Origin: Telmatactis stephensoni
Taxonomy: Eukaryota; Cnidaria; Anthozoa; Actiniaria; Isophelliidae
Assembly: GCA_029948255.1 (NCBI GenBank)
Contig: JALIZF010001245.1
Span: forward strand, 143,738-207,737
Length of the DNA: 64,000 bases
Direction of reading: 5' to 3'
Shown in pieces: positions 40,903-51,902 of the stretch. Each line of letters starts with the position of its first letter. The first letter of the stretch is position 1. Under the pieces are notes generated by a model. It saw nothing but the letters and a program-made list of their open reading frames with translations. It had not been told where the DNA came from and did not search any database. The position numbers and the translations under genes were made by a program.

Positions 40903-40959
40903 TATAGTTTTGCTGTTGAGCTGTCTTGCAGGATGACGAGCGTTTGGCATTCTTATCGG
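40903..40959 (-). pseudogene. 5' piece of interrupted helicase-like exon
   Basis: TTTGCAG acceptor (40961-40960) opens 57 bp reading ADKNAKRSSSCKTAQQQNY. It joins in frame, across the Gypsy-2 insertion and its TATA duplication, to IRDAILTYVV at 33894. Further 5' exons are expected above 40961; a possible one near 41068-41110 (donor CGC/GTAAGT) has an upstream stop. Confidence 0.6.
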
Positions 40960-41300
40960 CTGCAAAGGAAACAAAAACACGTAGTTGTCAATCTAGAAAA
41001 CAGAATGCAGCAGCAAATGTTAAATGTTGTCTGTAGCAAGAATTAAAGTTTGTAAAGTTTATACTTACGCGTATGATTTTCAATCAGCTTCAAAAGTTGA
41101 ATCTTCTTGAGTCCATCATGTCAGAAGAGAATGATTTGAGCTTGATCAACACCACTTATACAGTTTCTAGTACTCGAGGGACAACAGGAATGTTCAAAAA
41201 GAAATGACATTATTGTACAAAAATAAAAGGGAACATTCCAGCTAAAACACAAACGATTTTCCACGAATAAAAATTGCACGTGAAATATCTCATCTTTATT

Positions 41301-41727
41301 AAAATACACGGATATAACGGCGTGTACGGATCGACGGAGTCCCATATGCAAATGAAGTGGATATCCCAATATAACCTGTAAGTATGCCCCTTAGGTGGTA
41401 CATTGGTCTGTCTGTCCTACTTGTCCTTCATAACTTTATTGTAAAATACACGGATATAACGGCGTGTACGGATCGACGGAGTCCTATATACAAATGAAGT
41501 GGGTATCCCAATATAACCTGTAAGTATACCCCCTTAGGGGATACATTGGTCTGTCCGTCCTCCTACCCCTTCATATCTCTATTTTAAGATACACGGATAT
41601 AACGGCGTGTACGGATCGACGGAGTCCCATATGCAAATGAAGTGGATATCCCACTATAACCTGTAAGTATGCCCCTTAGGTGATACATTGGTCTGTCCGC
41701 CCTACTTCTCCTTCATAACTTAAGTGA
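41301..41727. repeat. Tandem repeat, 3 copies of ~142 bp
   Basis: Units begin AAAATACACGGATATAACGG at 41301, 41443 and about 41586, and end CCTTCATAACTT. Copies differ by a few percent. Confidence 0.9.
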
Positions 41728-42605
41728 AATACAGCATCTGTGGAAACTTTGGTGATTTAAAGAAAATCAAACAGATTAAATCTCTTAAAATCGCTTTGAA
41801 ATGTCGTGCATTTGTCTGAATTTTTCTATGCAGTTTACCGCTTGTCTGAAGCTCATCAATTTTGCGAGATATTAGAGGAAAACCATTTTTTACGATGTTT
41901 GATTTTCGCTATTTTAAAAACGTTGATCGATTTAATTATAACAACATTTAAAACTTCAATCTTATCCTCACATTTAGTGTAGAAACCAAGTCCATTGGTG
42001 CGCATTATATAAGTTGTCCATTGCGCCAAATGAAAATGAGCGGTGCGGTCTGAAAAAAATTACTTCGAGTCACCTTAAACATACCTGGCGTTTCAAATAT
42101 CCCTCAAAACTTGAAATAAATTATATTGAACTTGATTTATCAGTGTTTTTCTCCAAGCTTTTGTTGAAAGAGCTCGTTTGGACTAAATTTCCATCCAGTG
42201 ACTCTGAAACTGCCGGCCGTGAATCCTCCTTCGCTTTTGCCGCAGCACAGCGTGGTTTTGAAAATCTTTTTCCCCATAGAGCTTTTATTTTGCATGACAT
42301 CGATGACTTTTGTGATGAATGAGCTTATCTGCTTGAATTCTTACTGAATAAAGATTAATTGAACAGCCATGACTGAAAATCCTTCGATAAAAAGTGCTGA
42401 GAGGAGCCAGTTTGAAGAAACATTTTCATCAGAAATGAAGTCGCTTCTGATTGGACGTATCGTTTTTCTCACGCGTGAAGAAAACGATACGCGCATTCTG
42501 ATTGGCGGAGATTGGTAAACAAAGGAAAATCTATTGAATTGCTTTTCTGTGAGTAAATCTCGATATGTATATAATAAATAAATAAATGTATATATATATT
42601 ATATA
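41728..42605. other. No gene recognised; (TA)n-rich at the right
   Basis: An unassigned 102-codon frame (42014-42322, plus) shows no known motif. GAAAACGATACG with its complement near 42460-42490 marks another short palindrome. 42565-42625 is an A/T simple repeat that borders the LINE. Confidence 0.3.
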
Positions 42606-43140
42606 TATAATTAGATATATAGATCAATTTGATAAATACAGAAGTAATGTATCATTTGATTGATTACATTACCATTTGCCGTTTCAAAAAATGGGCTTTT
42701 TTTTTCTTAAAGAAAAATAGGTTGGCGAATTTTTGATAGGAGCTGGAATTGAATACCAGATAGTTGATAAACAGAATTTGAATGTAGAAATACCATAGTT
42801 TGTATTAGCAGAAGGCTTAAAGAAATTATGCTCAATTGCATATCTGGTGTTATAGCCATGAATGTCAGAGGTTGGGGTAACATATCCAATAAAAGGATCG
42901 CGGGCTACAAGTGATTTGGTAAATGTAATTTTATATCCAAACAGAGCAACTTTGAATTCATAAATGTTATTAAAAGTCAAAATGCCCAAATAGGTTATAG
43001 TAAGGCTTTGCACTTTCTCTGTTATTAGCAAAAAATATACTTCGTATACATTTATTTTGTAAGATCAGTGAATACTTAACTAAGTCTCCTTTTAGCGGCG
43101 CCGTTTGCCGCAGCGTAGTATACCATAAGTCAAATAAGGA
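42606..43140 (-). mobile_element. 5'-truncated LINE, copy A (ORF2 C-terminus)
   Basis: The minus strand reads SDIHGYNTRYAIEHNFF, STFKFCLSTIWYSIP and PTYFSLRKKKPIF, the C-terminal peptide of a CR1/L2/Jockey-like ORF2. It is collinear with 49015-49500 (copy B) including the 3' UTR, and truncated near 43140. Confidence 0.7.
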
Positions 43141-43415
43141 TACATTAAGGTAGAGTGCTTACAATATATCCGTGAAAAACTTTGCAAACAAAATTGTGCA
43201 ATTTAGTACAAATTACAAAACTTAGAAATAAGTGAAGCATGAAAAGCACGTGCACACGGACTATAAATTGTAAGAACGACAATAAACATCAAAAACGGCT
43301 CAACGCACCCTTAGCTTTAGAGTGGTTTTCATAAACCCGTGAAATACACTTTAGCTTATTACACTTTATTACACTTTGGCTCTTTTGTATTCTATTATAT
43401 TTCTTGACTATTTAG

Positions 43416-44852
43416 AGGTTAACGCACTCAGCGAGTGAATTATCGGGATTTATCTTCACGAGTTTGCTAACAATGAACGAGAAATTTTAAATACTGCACG
43501 AGGCGTTAGCCGAGTGCAGTATGAAAAAATTTCGAGTTCATTGTTAGTAAACGAGTGAAGATAAAATCCCGATAATTCACGAGCAAAGAGTGCGTTAACC
43601 TTTTTATTATTCAATTTGAATACACTGCAGAAGCAGGCTATTTAAACTGTCAGTCGACTTCACTAGAAATAACTCAAGTCACTCAAAATATTAAGACTTA
43701 ATTCAAAATTAGATTAATAGCATTTGGTAATTTTAACAATACAAAATAAATCTTTCAGAAGAAAACTAGGAGAAAAGTAGCGTGATAGATAATAAACGAG
43801 TTCTCAGAATCCATGTTTACAACTTATAAAGTTAATTGCTCGGTAAAATTGAAATCGTCCATAAATATAACTTAACAAAGAACTCGGATTTTTTTTGGAT
43901 CGTTAAAAGTGATTCAGCACTGAGTCCTAGAACTCTGTAAGTGAAAGGTCTAGAAGATTATCGCTGGAGTTATGGATATAGGTTTAAACTGGCGACTTAC
44001 GGTTGAAACGCTGCTAAACTTTGGTGCCGCCGGCAAGAAGCCTGGAAGAAGTAAGTAAGTTATAGTTTTCGACGAGCCGAAGGCTGAAGTACTCGTTTGG
44101 CGTTTTCTTCGATTCCTGATAAAATTTCTTTACCCCATCTGAGAGAAGTTGGGGGGAAAGGATTTCCAGACTTTCTGTTGGATATTTTTTGGATAGCCAG
44201 TCTAAAAAACAAAAATTATAATGATGAATTTGCAAAGCCGGCGAATAGTGTTTTGACAAAAACAACACGCCAAAAACTGAATACGGTTTGAATGAAGTTA
44301 GAACTTCGTAAGATTACCGTTAAAAACAGAGACAGACTTGTGGCGACAGACTTTCTAAACTTTCTATGAGATAGGTTTTGGATAACCAGTCTAAAAAACA
44401 GTAAATATTAAAATGAATTTGGAAAGCCGGCGAACTCTGTTTTTAAGCCGTTGAAATATGTTGATCTCAGTAAGCTCCAAAAACTTCAATGAAATTGAGT
44501 TTACCTTCAAAACAGGCACGCTAAGCAGTTTTAAGTATGCTCGTTGATCTTCTCTTTTTCGAAAACTCCTCAAATTTACCACCAGGAACATTTTTTCTTT
44601 CCAACTATGCTTTATTGCCTATGATTTATTCTATTATTACGTCGGTATTATTACGTCGTGACGTGTTGTCACGTCATAACCACGCGTCACGTGATACAAA
44701 CTGACCAATCAGAAAATCAGAATTTGTACAGTGTATGAAAATTGAATAATAATACACTTTATGTATAGTATAAAGAACGAGAGAGAGTGTTTTATCGGAT
44801 ATAAAGATATATATCTTTATACCGATAAAACACGATCTCGAGTTCTTTATAC
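43416..44852. mobile_element. Foldback-type element 1 carrying recombinase-family exons
   Basis: A palindromic block (43416-43601, AGGTTAACGCACTC arms) is followed by TIR TTATTATTCAATTTGAATAC (43605 on). The complementary TIR CAGTGTATGAAAATTG... lies at 44729-44755, then a second hairpin (44768-44852, AGTATAAAGAAC arms). The same TIR design bounds 62766-63519. Between them are two related exon-like segments (44094-44201 and near 44390). Confidence 0.55.
44094..44201 (-). pseudogene. Recombinase-family N-terminal exon (DUF3504-like neighbourhood)
   Basis: TTTTTTAG acceptor (44203-44202), then DWLSKKYPTESLEILSPQ and VKKFYQESKKTP. It aligns residue by residue with the exon at 62926-63089 (EWLQLRFQSEELETLSK). 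The recalled family is the KCTD1/ZMYM/QRICH-type coral proteins related to tyrosine recombinases; here only the SAM-like N-terminal helix bundle segment is present. A second, shorter copy starts after a TTTTTTAG at 44392-44391 (DWLSKTYLIESLESLS). Confidence 0.4.
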
Positions 44853-45753
44853 GGCTTAAAAAACTCCAACACATATTAGAGTTATTCTCTAAAAGAAAAT
44901 CAAAAATATCTTCATTTATCTTGGAGAAAATCGAGGTTAAAGTTGATGTAAATTAGGCCGAATCTTTATCAGATATAAAGACACTCGTCACGGTGGCGAT
45001 TTTCATTGTGTTTGCCTTATGAATTATTAATGAGTTTTTTAATACACTTTAATTAGTACACTTAGTTTTTATTAATATGATGTGTATATACTTGCAAATA
45101 TAATTGTGATTATAGACTATTTATTTGATTTCTGTGATAATAAGCATTTTTATTGTAATTAGTACTGAAAAACCATTATTGGAGTTGCTAATAAAGTTTA
45201 TTTTTATTTTATTTTTATGAAGAAATAGGCAGGTGCTATGCCTGACAAACTCGGCCAGTGAAACGCGATGACTAGCTCCTTTGTCATTGAAGTTGTTCAT
45301 TTTATGAAATATTGAAGCTTAAACAAAGAGTGATTGTTCATTTGATTTTTTTGAAGTGAAAGCCATTGGCAAATTAAGCACATTTTCTCCGCGCGGCCAT
45401 GTAATATCCTCTATATACATGTATATTCTCTTCTTTCTTTTCAAAATTTGATGTTGTAGTTATTTTATTCTCTTTCCCAGTCCTCATTTCGAAGTCCTGG
45501 GGATGGGGATATTGTTGTTAATTGATTTTCTTATTTATTTACTTTATATTTGTATAAGGATATTTGAACTTGGACATTTATAACCACATTTGAATTATTG
45601 AGCTCACCATTTATTTAATTATGGCAGTGGTCAACTCGAAAGCATATGCTCCTCTGACCACTGCACACAATTTTCGGCAATAATTGACATTTTACATCTT
45701 CTCCAGTAATCGTATTAACTACTCAATGTCATATAATAGTTTTCTTGTTTGTT

Positions 45754-45890
45754 AGACTAAAGTCTCGATTGGGATTTGGTCAATAGGCTACCGGGAAGCC
45801 ACAAAGTGTACAGACATTGTATAGAAAACTCCGCCTCTGTCTGGATTTTTGGTAGCCTATTGACAGAATTCCCAATCGAGACTTTAGTCT
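45754..45890. repeat. Foldback MITE
   Basis: Perfect inverted ends AGACTAAAGTCTCGATTGGG; inner arms TCAATAGGCTACC and complement also pair. Confidence 0.8.
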
Positions 45891-46276
45891 GGCGGGACGC
45901 GTAGTTTTGCACACGGTGGTAACATGTTGTAAGCGGACTTTCCAAAGTACGTTGAGCTAATTCAATAATTCAAGATTTAATATCCATGAAAAATAAAAAT
46001 CTGTATGTTGCCTGTTGATGTCTAAGATGATCTGATCATCAGTAAGGGAGTATTTACTACTTCATTACAAAAACATCTGGGATCATTCAAGAACTGAAAA
46101 CTTTGACACTTGTAAATCACGATTGTAAACCGCCATTTTCACTGCAAAATTCACCCAATCATTGTCTGGGTGGGATTAAGTTATGAGAACCAGTTGCAAA
46201 GTGCACCATGAAACAGCGCATTTAGTCAAATGGAAAACGGTTGGGATGTCTAAAAATAACTGATTATTCTTAGTTA

Positions 46277-46363
46277 GCGAGTCACAACTTGCCACAAAGG
46301 TTTTCATCATTTGAAAATGAGCGAGTCACAACTTGCCACAAAGGTTTTCATCATTTGAATATG
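46277..46363. repeat. Tandem duplication of 44 bp
   Basis: GCGAGTCACAACTTGCCACA...CATCATTTGAA occurs twice head to tail with one or two differences. Confidence 0.9.
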
Positions 46364-46913
46364 TCATAATGGACGATTCAAAGTTCATCCAAATAATTAA
46401 TATTTTATTTCCGTCAAAAAATGAAAATGTACTGCAGGTTGATGTCTAACATTATCTGACTGGTTTTATATTCATCGCCAGTTATTAAGTTTTTCACAAG
46501 AGAATATAATTATCTTCTCTAGTTTTATATTCAAATTAAAACATCTAGCTGGCCACAAAGTTCCTTAGATGGACCATTGGTAAACATTATAGTGACCTCG
46601 AGGTAAGGTGATGTTGAAAGTTTCATTTATTCATCGGCATTCAATATCGTCAGATTTCTTGGAAGTTCTGGATGGAAGGAAGTAGGACTTAATGTATGCT
46701 GTTTTGGCGCGCACTACGCGCGCGTTGTTGTGAATAAACTAGAAATTGTGAACCAGAACGCTTATAGAAATACACAAAAAGTATTTAATTAGGTTATTCA
46801 TTCATTATATCTAGTTCAATACCAAATTGAGGAAGATTTGCCTAAGCCGTCCTCGTTTGAATCTTCACCACAACAACCAAGAACTGATCACTAGTTTTTT
46901 ATAGTTTCAAGCA

Positions 46914-47960
46914 ATGAATATGACGAAAAACTCAAGCCTTGTAAATGAGACTTTTGCCTTGAACATTTCATCATCTTTATCAGGAGGAAGCCATCATGCG
47001 CCATGGTTAATCGTTATCCCAGAAAGTGCAAGAATTGTATTTTCTGTCTCATGTGGCTTGGTGCTTCTCTTGTCGATTGTTGGCAATGCATACATGATTG
47101 CCATCGTTCTTCGTAACAAGCAAATGCATTCTACAGTCAATTATCTCATCGTCAACATGGTATCGTCTGCCATGGTTAACTCCATTGCTTTCATACCAGA
47201 ACAACTCTCAAGGCTGGTTACACTTTCCACTGAATGGAGAGTAGCAGGGACTTTGGGGAACATTCTTTGCAAAGTCCGTCCATTTACTACAAATGTTTGT
47301 TTTGCTGTATCCATTCTAAGCAATGTGGCTATCGGACTAGATCGTTTCTTTGCTGTTATTTTCCCAATGAGGCCAATTCCACGGTTTCTCAAAAATCGTA
47401 TAGCCATTCCTGCAATCTGGTTAATTGCGATAGCAACGTTTACGATCGACTTATTTACCTACCAACTGATCCCTTTCTTTGGCGTGAACCGCTGCATCAG
47501 GGTGTGGTCATCAAACTTTGACGCAACCAAGGCAAAAACCACCTTTTACCTAACAATTCTCATTGCTTATTTCGTCGTACCGTTGATCCTCATTACATCA
47601 TTGTATCTAGCCATTGCTTGTACCATTAAACGACAAAAACTTCCAAGTACAACGGAGTTTGAGAAGAGAAGAACAAAAGAAAACACCGCGATCATCAAGA
47701 TGTCGTTCACAATCGTGGTGTGTTTTTTTGCCTGCTGGTCTCCATTTTATGTCTTCTATTCTGTGGTATTTTTTATGTGGAAAGGAGCAATCCCACCTAC
47801 AATTAAACCCTTTTACCCTGTCCTGCAACAGTCTTCCTCCTTAATTGCCTACGTTAGTTTTTTGACCAATCCATTGATTTGTTTCATCTTCAGCAGTAAT
47901 TACCGTAAATACCTGAAGAAGACTTTCCCATTCAATCTCTTCTCGTCGAACCGCGCCTAA
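46914..47960 (+). CDS. Class A G-protein-coupled receptor, single exon
   Basis: 348 residues, seven hydrophobic segments. The N-terminus has three N-glycosylation sites (NSS, NET, NIS). TM1 has IVGNAYMIAIVL (GN motif); TM2 NYLIVNMVSSAMVNSIAF; TM3 starts after the Cys in GNILCKV and ends IGLDRFFAVIFP (DRF for DRY); TM4 has IWLIAIATF; loop 2 has the partner Cys in NRCIRVW; TM6 has FFACWSPFYVFY (CWxP); TM7 has TNPLICFIF (NPxxC for NPxxY). The set fits a peptide- or amine-type rhodopsin-like receptor at the plasma membrane; the ligand cannot be read from sequence. Aligning TM2 by its Pro puts Ala where the conserved sodium-site Asp (2.50) should be. ATG at 46914 or 46920; the second would lose two residues only. 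Confidence 0.9.
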   Translation: MNMTKNSSLVNETFALNISSSLSGGSHHAPWLIVIPESARIVFSVSCGLVLLLSIVGNAYMIAIVLRNKQMHSTVNYLIVNMVSSAMVNSIAFIPEQLSRLVTLSTEWRVAGTLGNILCKVRPFTTNVCFAVSILSNVAIGLDRFFAVIFPMRPIPRFLKNRIAIPAIWLIAIATFTIDLFTYQLIPFFGVNRCIRVWSSNFDATKAKTTFYLTILIAYFVVPLILITSLYLAIACTIKRQKLPSTTEFEKRRTKENTAIIKMSFTIVVCFFACWSPFYVFYSVVFFMWKGAIPPTIKPFYPVLQQSSSLIAYVSFLTNPLICFIFSSNYRKYLKKTFPFNLFSSNRA

Positions 47961-48561
47961 TGATTCAAAATGGCAAATGAAGAAAAAAACAAGACATACA
48001 AAAAGAGTACTAATGGCTATATACACTTTACAAGAAGACAGCGCAGAATCGCAAACTTTAGGTACTCTTGTACCACTAGAAATTAAGAAATTATACGTTT
48101 ACTGAGAAGATACTGGTCAAGGATAAAAACTAAGAGCAATAACAACTTAGGGACAAATTAGTGTCTAGTCTGATGAAAACCAAACAGAAAGGTTCAGAGA
48201 ACATAAAAAGTATATCATGAAACCTCACCACAAGGCTCTAAGACTTTGAATGCATAAATTGTGCATAGCGCGTAAATTTCCATGATTCTAATATTATATA
48301 TACTATTATCATTGATCTTGAGCGGTTTGTTTTGATTGATTTCATTGAGCGGTTAATTGTGTTTTTTATGCTTTCGAATTCATATATATAAGTATGGATC
48401 GACGAAAATGACTTTTCTAGTCGTTTTAGAGATGCAAAACTGTCGGTGTCTATTTAGAAAAAATGTCAAATTAAGCCAATAATAATCCTATTTTATTATC
48501 GATTTTTTCTATAATTATTAGGATGGAATATTCAAAATGATCATTCAGTTTATACCACTTA

Positions 48562-48690
48562 TTAGATATTTTCTTGTGTATTACGGGCTGATATTTTACG
48601 AGTCGCGTATTTAATTTGCCGAGCCTTTAGGCAAGGCAAAATGTGAGGATGAGTAAAATGTCAGCCCGTAATACACAAGAAAATATCTAA
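48562..48690. repeat. Foldback MITE
   Basis: TTAGATATTTTCTTGTGTAT and its complement frame about 60 bp; arms extend through TACGGGCTGA. Confidence 0.85.
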
Positions 48691-48748
48691 TAAAGGATTT
48701 ATTATACAATTGCTTTTTCGCTTTGTTTTTTACAGTATTTTTATTATC

Positions 48749-48945
48749 GAAACAGCCCCTTTTGAAAACCAGCGCGTGCGCGCTTCAAACCGGTATGAAG
48801 CCTTGACGTCATACAGGGCCGAATACGCAAACCGGATGTCTAAACAGTCCTTTTTGCAAACCAGCGCGCGCGCGGGAAAAAAGAAACCGGTTTGAAGCTT
48901 TGACGTCATACAGAACCGAATACGCAAACCGGATTTCTAGAGGGT
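48749..48945. repeat. Tandem duplication of ~95 bp
   Basis: Two copies of a unit containing AAACCAGCGCG, TGACGTCATACAG and CGAATACGCAAACCGGAT. TGACGTCA is a CRE-like palindrome in each. Confidence 0.75.
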
Positions 48946-49014
48946 ATTACCGTCCCATATTGGCCCTCAAACGATACCTCATTTGGTAAATTTACGTCAC
49001 AATTGTATAATAAA

Positions 49015-49930
49015 TAGAGATTAATTTGATAAATACAGAAGTAATTTATCATTTGATTGATTACATTACCATTTGCTGTTTCAAAAAATGGGCTTTAATT
49101 TTTTTCTTAAAGAAAAATAGGTTGGCGAATTTTTGATAGGAGCTGGAATTGAATACCAGATAGTTGTTAAAGAGAATTTGAATGTAGAAATACCAAAGCT
49201 TGTATTAGCAGAAGGCTTAAAGAAATTATGCTGCATTGCATATCTGGTGTTATAGCCATATGAATGTCAGAGATTGGGATAACATATCCAATAAAAGGAT
49301 CGGCTACAAGTGATTTAGTAAATGTAATTTTATATCCAAACAGAGCAACTATGAATTCATAAACTCAAAAGTCAAAAGGCCCAACAGATTATAGTAAGGC
49401 TTTGCACTTTCTCTGTTATTAGCAAAAAAATATACTTCGTATACATTTATTTTGTAAGATGGATACCTTACTAAGTCTCCTTTTAGCGGCGTTGCCCCAG
49501 CTTAGTATACCATAAGTCAAATAAGGATAGATCTTTAAGGTATAATAAAGATGTCTCATAGTTTGCAGATTAAGGTAGTGCCTTGTTTTATAGATAATTC
49601 CAATATTCTTTGATAGTTTAGTTCTAATATGGTTTATTTGTGGCTCCCAGGTAAGATTTTTATCAAGATAAGTACCCAAATATTTAATATAATATTTTTG
49701 TTCCAAATTATGCACACTGGTTTGCCAATTCTTTTGTCTAGTTTTTTTAATTTACAGTTAATTTATTTACTCTGCAATATTCGAGAAGTTTATCCAGTTC
49801 ACTATTGACAGTAGCACTAAGATTATTGGGGTCATCCGAGACATAGAATAAATTAGTGTCATCCGCAAAGATTCTAAAAGAAAGTTTATTTGAGCAGTTT
49901 GGCATATTATTCACATATAATATAACTCGT
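49015..49930 (-). mobile_element. 5'-truncated LINE, copy B (RT to ORF2 end)
   Basis: The minus strand reads MPNCSNKLSFRIFADDTNLF (RT catalytic FADD motif), LDKLLEYCRVNKL, then KYLGTYLDKNLTWEPQIN and YPYLTYGILSWGN, and the terminal peptide shared with copy A. Stops occur after NKLTVN and elsewhere. Element end near 49930 abuts ACTCGTGGATTTG, the half-palindrome also seen at 19168. Confidence 0.75.
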
Positions 49931-51272
49931 GGATTTGATTAACATCGATCAAGTAACAGTTAATTTATGGCAGCTCCTCAGTTTGGCTTTCTGTGGTGGT
50001 TGCAATCTACCTGTGCACGGACATACACATCAGTCTAGATAGAGACATCTTTAAAGCATTTTTTTATCAAATTTAAACAGAAAGATTGGACCGACCTATA
50101 AAGCTTTTTTAGGGAATTTTTCAAAAGTCATTTTGAATAATCAAATATTAATAATAAGAGTTACTGTAGTTTTTAGCGAAACAAAGAAAAAATAATGAGT
50201 CAAAAGAAAAAAAGCGAAAAAAATTAAGTCAACTACTGCGAGACTCAAACTCTAAACCACCATCTCAGAAAGCCATAGCCATAGCTATTCCATTTGACCA
50301 CTGCGTCATTGCTTGATGTTTTGGTAGATTTTGTGTATATATTGTCAATTTGAGGTTGTAATCCCACAAAGTGACGCGACCCTATACCAATCAAATGCAA
50401 AAATTGTTTCTCTCTGTCGCTATAAATAAAAGAAATTATTTCATAAAACCCTCAGCCACTAAACAAACTCAATATGCCTTTTTGTTGCTGTTGTTAGCTA
50501 GCAGACTCGACGGCCTTTCCTTTCACGCGCGGCCCCGGGACGGCGGCGTTTGGTTGAGCGTCCTCAAAATGCTTTCGTTTGTTTTATTATTTTAACATTC
50601 ACTCTTGTCCTGATAGAGTAATTAAGGACACTAAAAGCTTGGATGACTTTGATGTTGAACTTGAAATGATTTTGCCTGCCTTCAATCACGTCGAGCATGC
50701 GCAGTAACATAGTTTAACAATGTTCGAGTGAGTGACATACTTGCATATTTCGACTCCTCACTATAACTCGTGGATTTGCAAAATTGAAGGCACCCCAGAT
50801 GGCAAAATTTCGCGAGTTAAAGTCAGTATAAAGTTGAAACAAGGACCAGAACTCCGCACTTTTGAGTTATTTCAAGGCGCTAAATTTATATATAAGGTGC
50901 ATTAAGCAGTTAAGTCATTACCAACACGTTACTGTGTGAATGAGCAAACTGTAAACATCACTCTGATTTTTTAACGGCACTTTTACATGAACTTGAAATT
51001 TTGAAGGTGAATTTTTTTCATTTCACAGGCACTTTCAAATGGAACTGAAGATTACATAGCTAATATACTCTCTTCATAAAAAAATTCAATTTGCGTTGGA
51101 ACTAAAACCAGTCAGATCATCTTTGACATCAACAGTTCATTTTCATTTTTGGGTCTGGATGATGGGGGGTCCGCATGTCGGTTAAAATTTGAGCAATTTG
51201 TCGGTTGTCAGTTAAAATTTTCGGTCTTTGTCGGTTGTCGGTAAACATAGGTTAATCATTAAAAACATTAAG
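49931..51272. other. Non-coding, with decayed SINE and foldback half-sites
   Basis: Purine-rich tract before the SINE-like segment at 50238; ACTCGTGGATTTG at about 50768. Repeated CGGTTGTCGGT words near 51180-51245. No gene. Confidence 0.35.
50238..50312 (-). repeat. Decayed tRNA-like SINE segment
   Basis: The minus strand has CAGTGGTCAAATGG and, about 40 bases on, GGTTTAGAGTTTGAGTC, in tRNA A/B-box order. Flanks resemble those of 18540-18828. Confidence 0.35.
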
Positions 51273-51902
51273 TTAAACTATCGAAATATTAAGTCTAATA
51301 TTTATAAAAGTGCGTTTTATCGTTACAACTCTTTGTAGAATGAGTTGTAACAGTACAGATGCATAAGTATCATTTCCGTGCTTTCCTAGTTTGATTTGCC
51401 TTATCAAGGACTTAAACTTGTCAACAGCTTGCAAGTTCTTGTACATTTCCCGAAATCGACAAGCCGCTTCGGCTAATGAAATCGCGAAAAACAATTGACT
51501 TGGGTTTTCCCGACAACATGAGTCGGTTAACCCCATCCAGATCCTGTTATTTAGATCAGCTTTGAACTAAATACTAGTTATATAATGGTTTCGAATGGAA
51601 TGACGCGGAATATCCCATGAGTCACGTATATTTTCTAGTACCTTCAGGCGGGTGTGTATATGAAGAAAATACAAGTGACGAGTGGGATATCCACAGTATG
51701 CTACGAGAAACCATTGTGTAACTATTTTATCCCACACCATAGAAATACAGTCAATTGCCGCAATGATATGTCTCACGGGAAGAGAGAGTTGAAAATCGCC
51801 GAATATACAACGGCTTTCCTGCTTAATTTCTGATGGGCTGTATTTTCTATAGTATCGGATAAAAGCCCATATAACCAATTCTTTGTAGGACTTTGACAAC
51901 AA
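51273..51902 (-). other. Two adjacent unassigned ORFs
   Basis: Frames 51902-51567 (111 aa, e.g. WAFIRYYRKYSPSEIKQ, LPVRHIIAAIDCISMVW) and 51536-51273 (87 aa, SLAEAACRFREMYKNLQ) have ordinary amino-acid composition but no motif I know. They could be exons or a relic; no clear splice sites were found. Confidence 0.25.

Larger units (their letters stand above)
44853..46913. other. Intergenic, AT-rich, with repeats only
   Basis: Contains the foldback element at 45754-45890 and the 44-bp tandem duplication at 46277-46363. No exon recognised; the promoter of the GPCR gene presumably lies at the right end but no element is clear. Confidence 0.4.

Noticed and set aside
42014..42322. 102-codon plus-strand ORF
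   Set aside because: No recognisable motif, no splice or start support; listed only as unassigned.
44674..44874. 66-codon minus-strand ORF
   Set aside because: Runs through a hairpin and a TIR of a foldback element.
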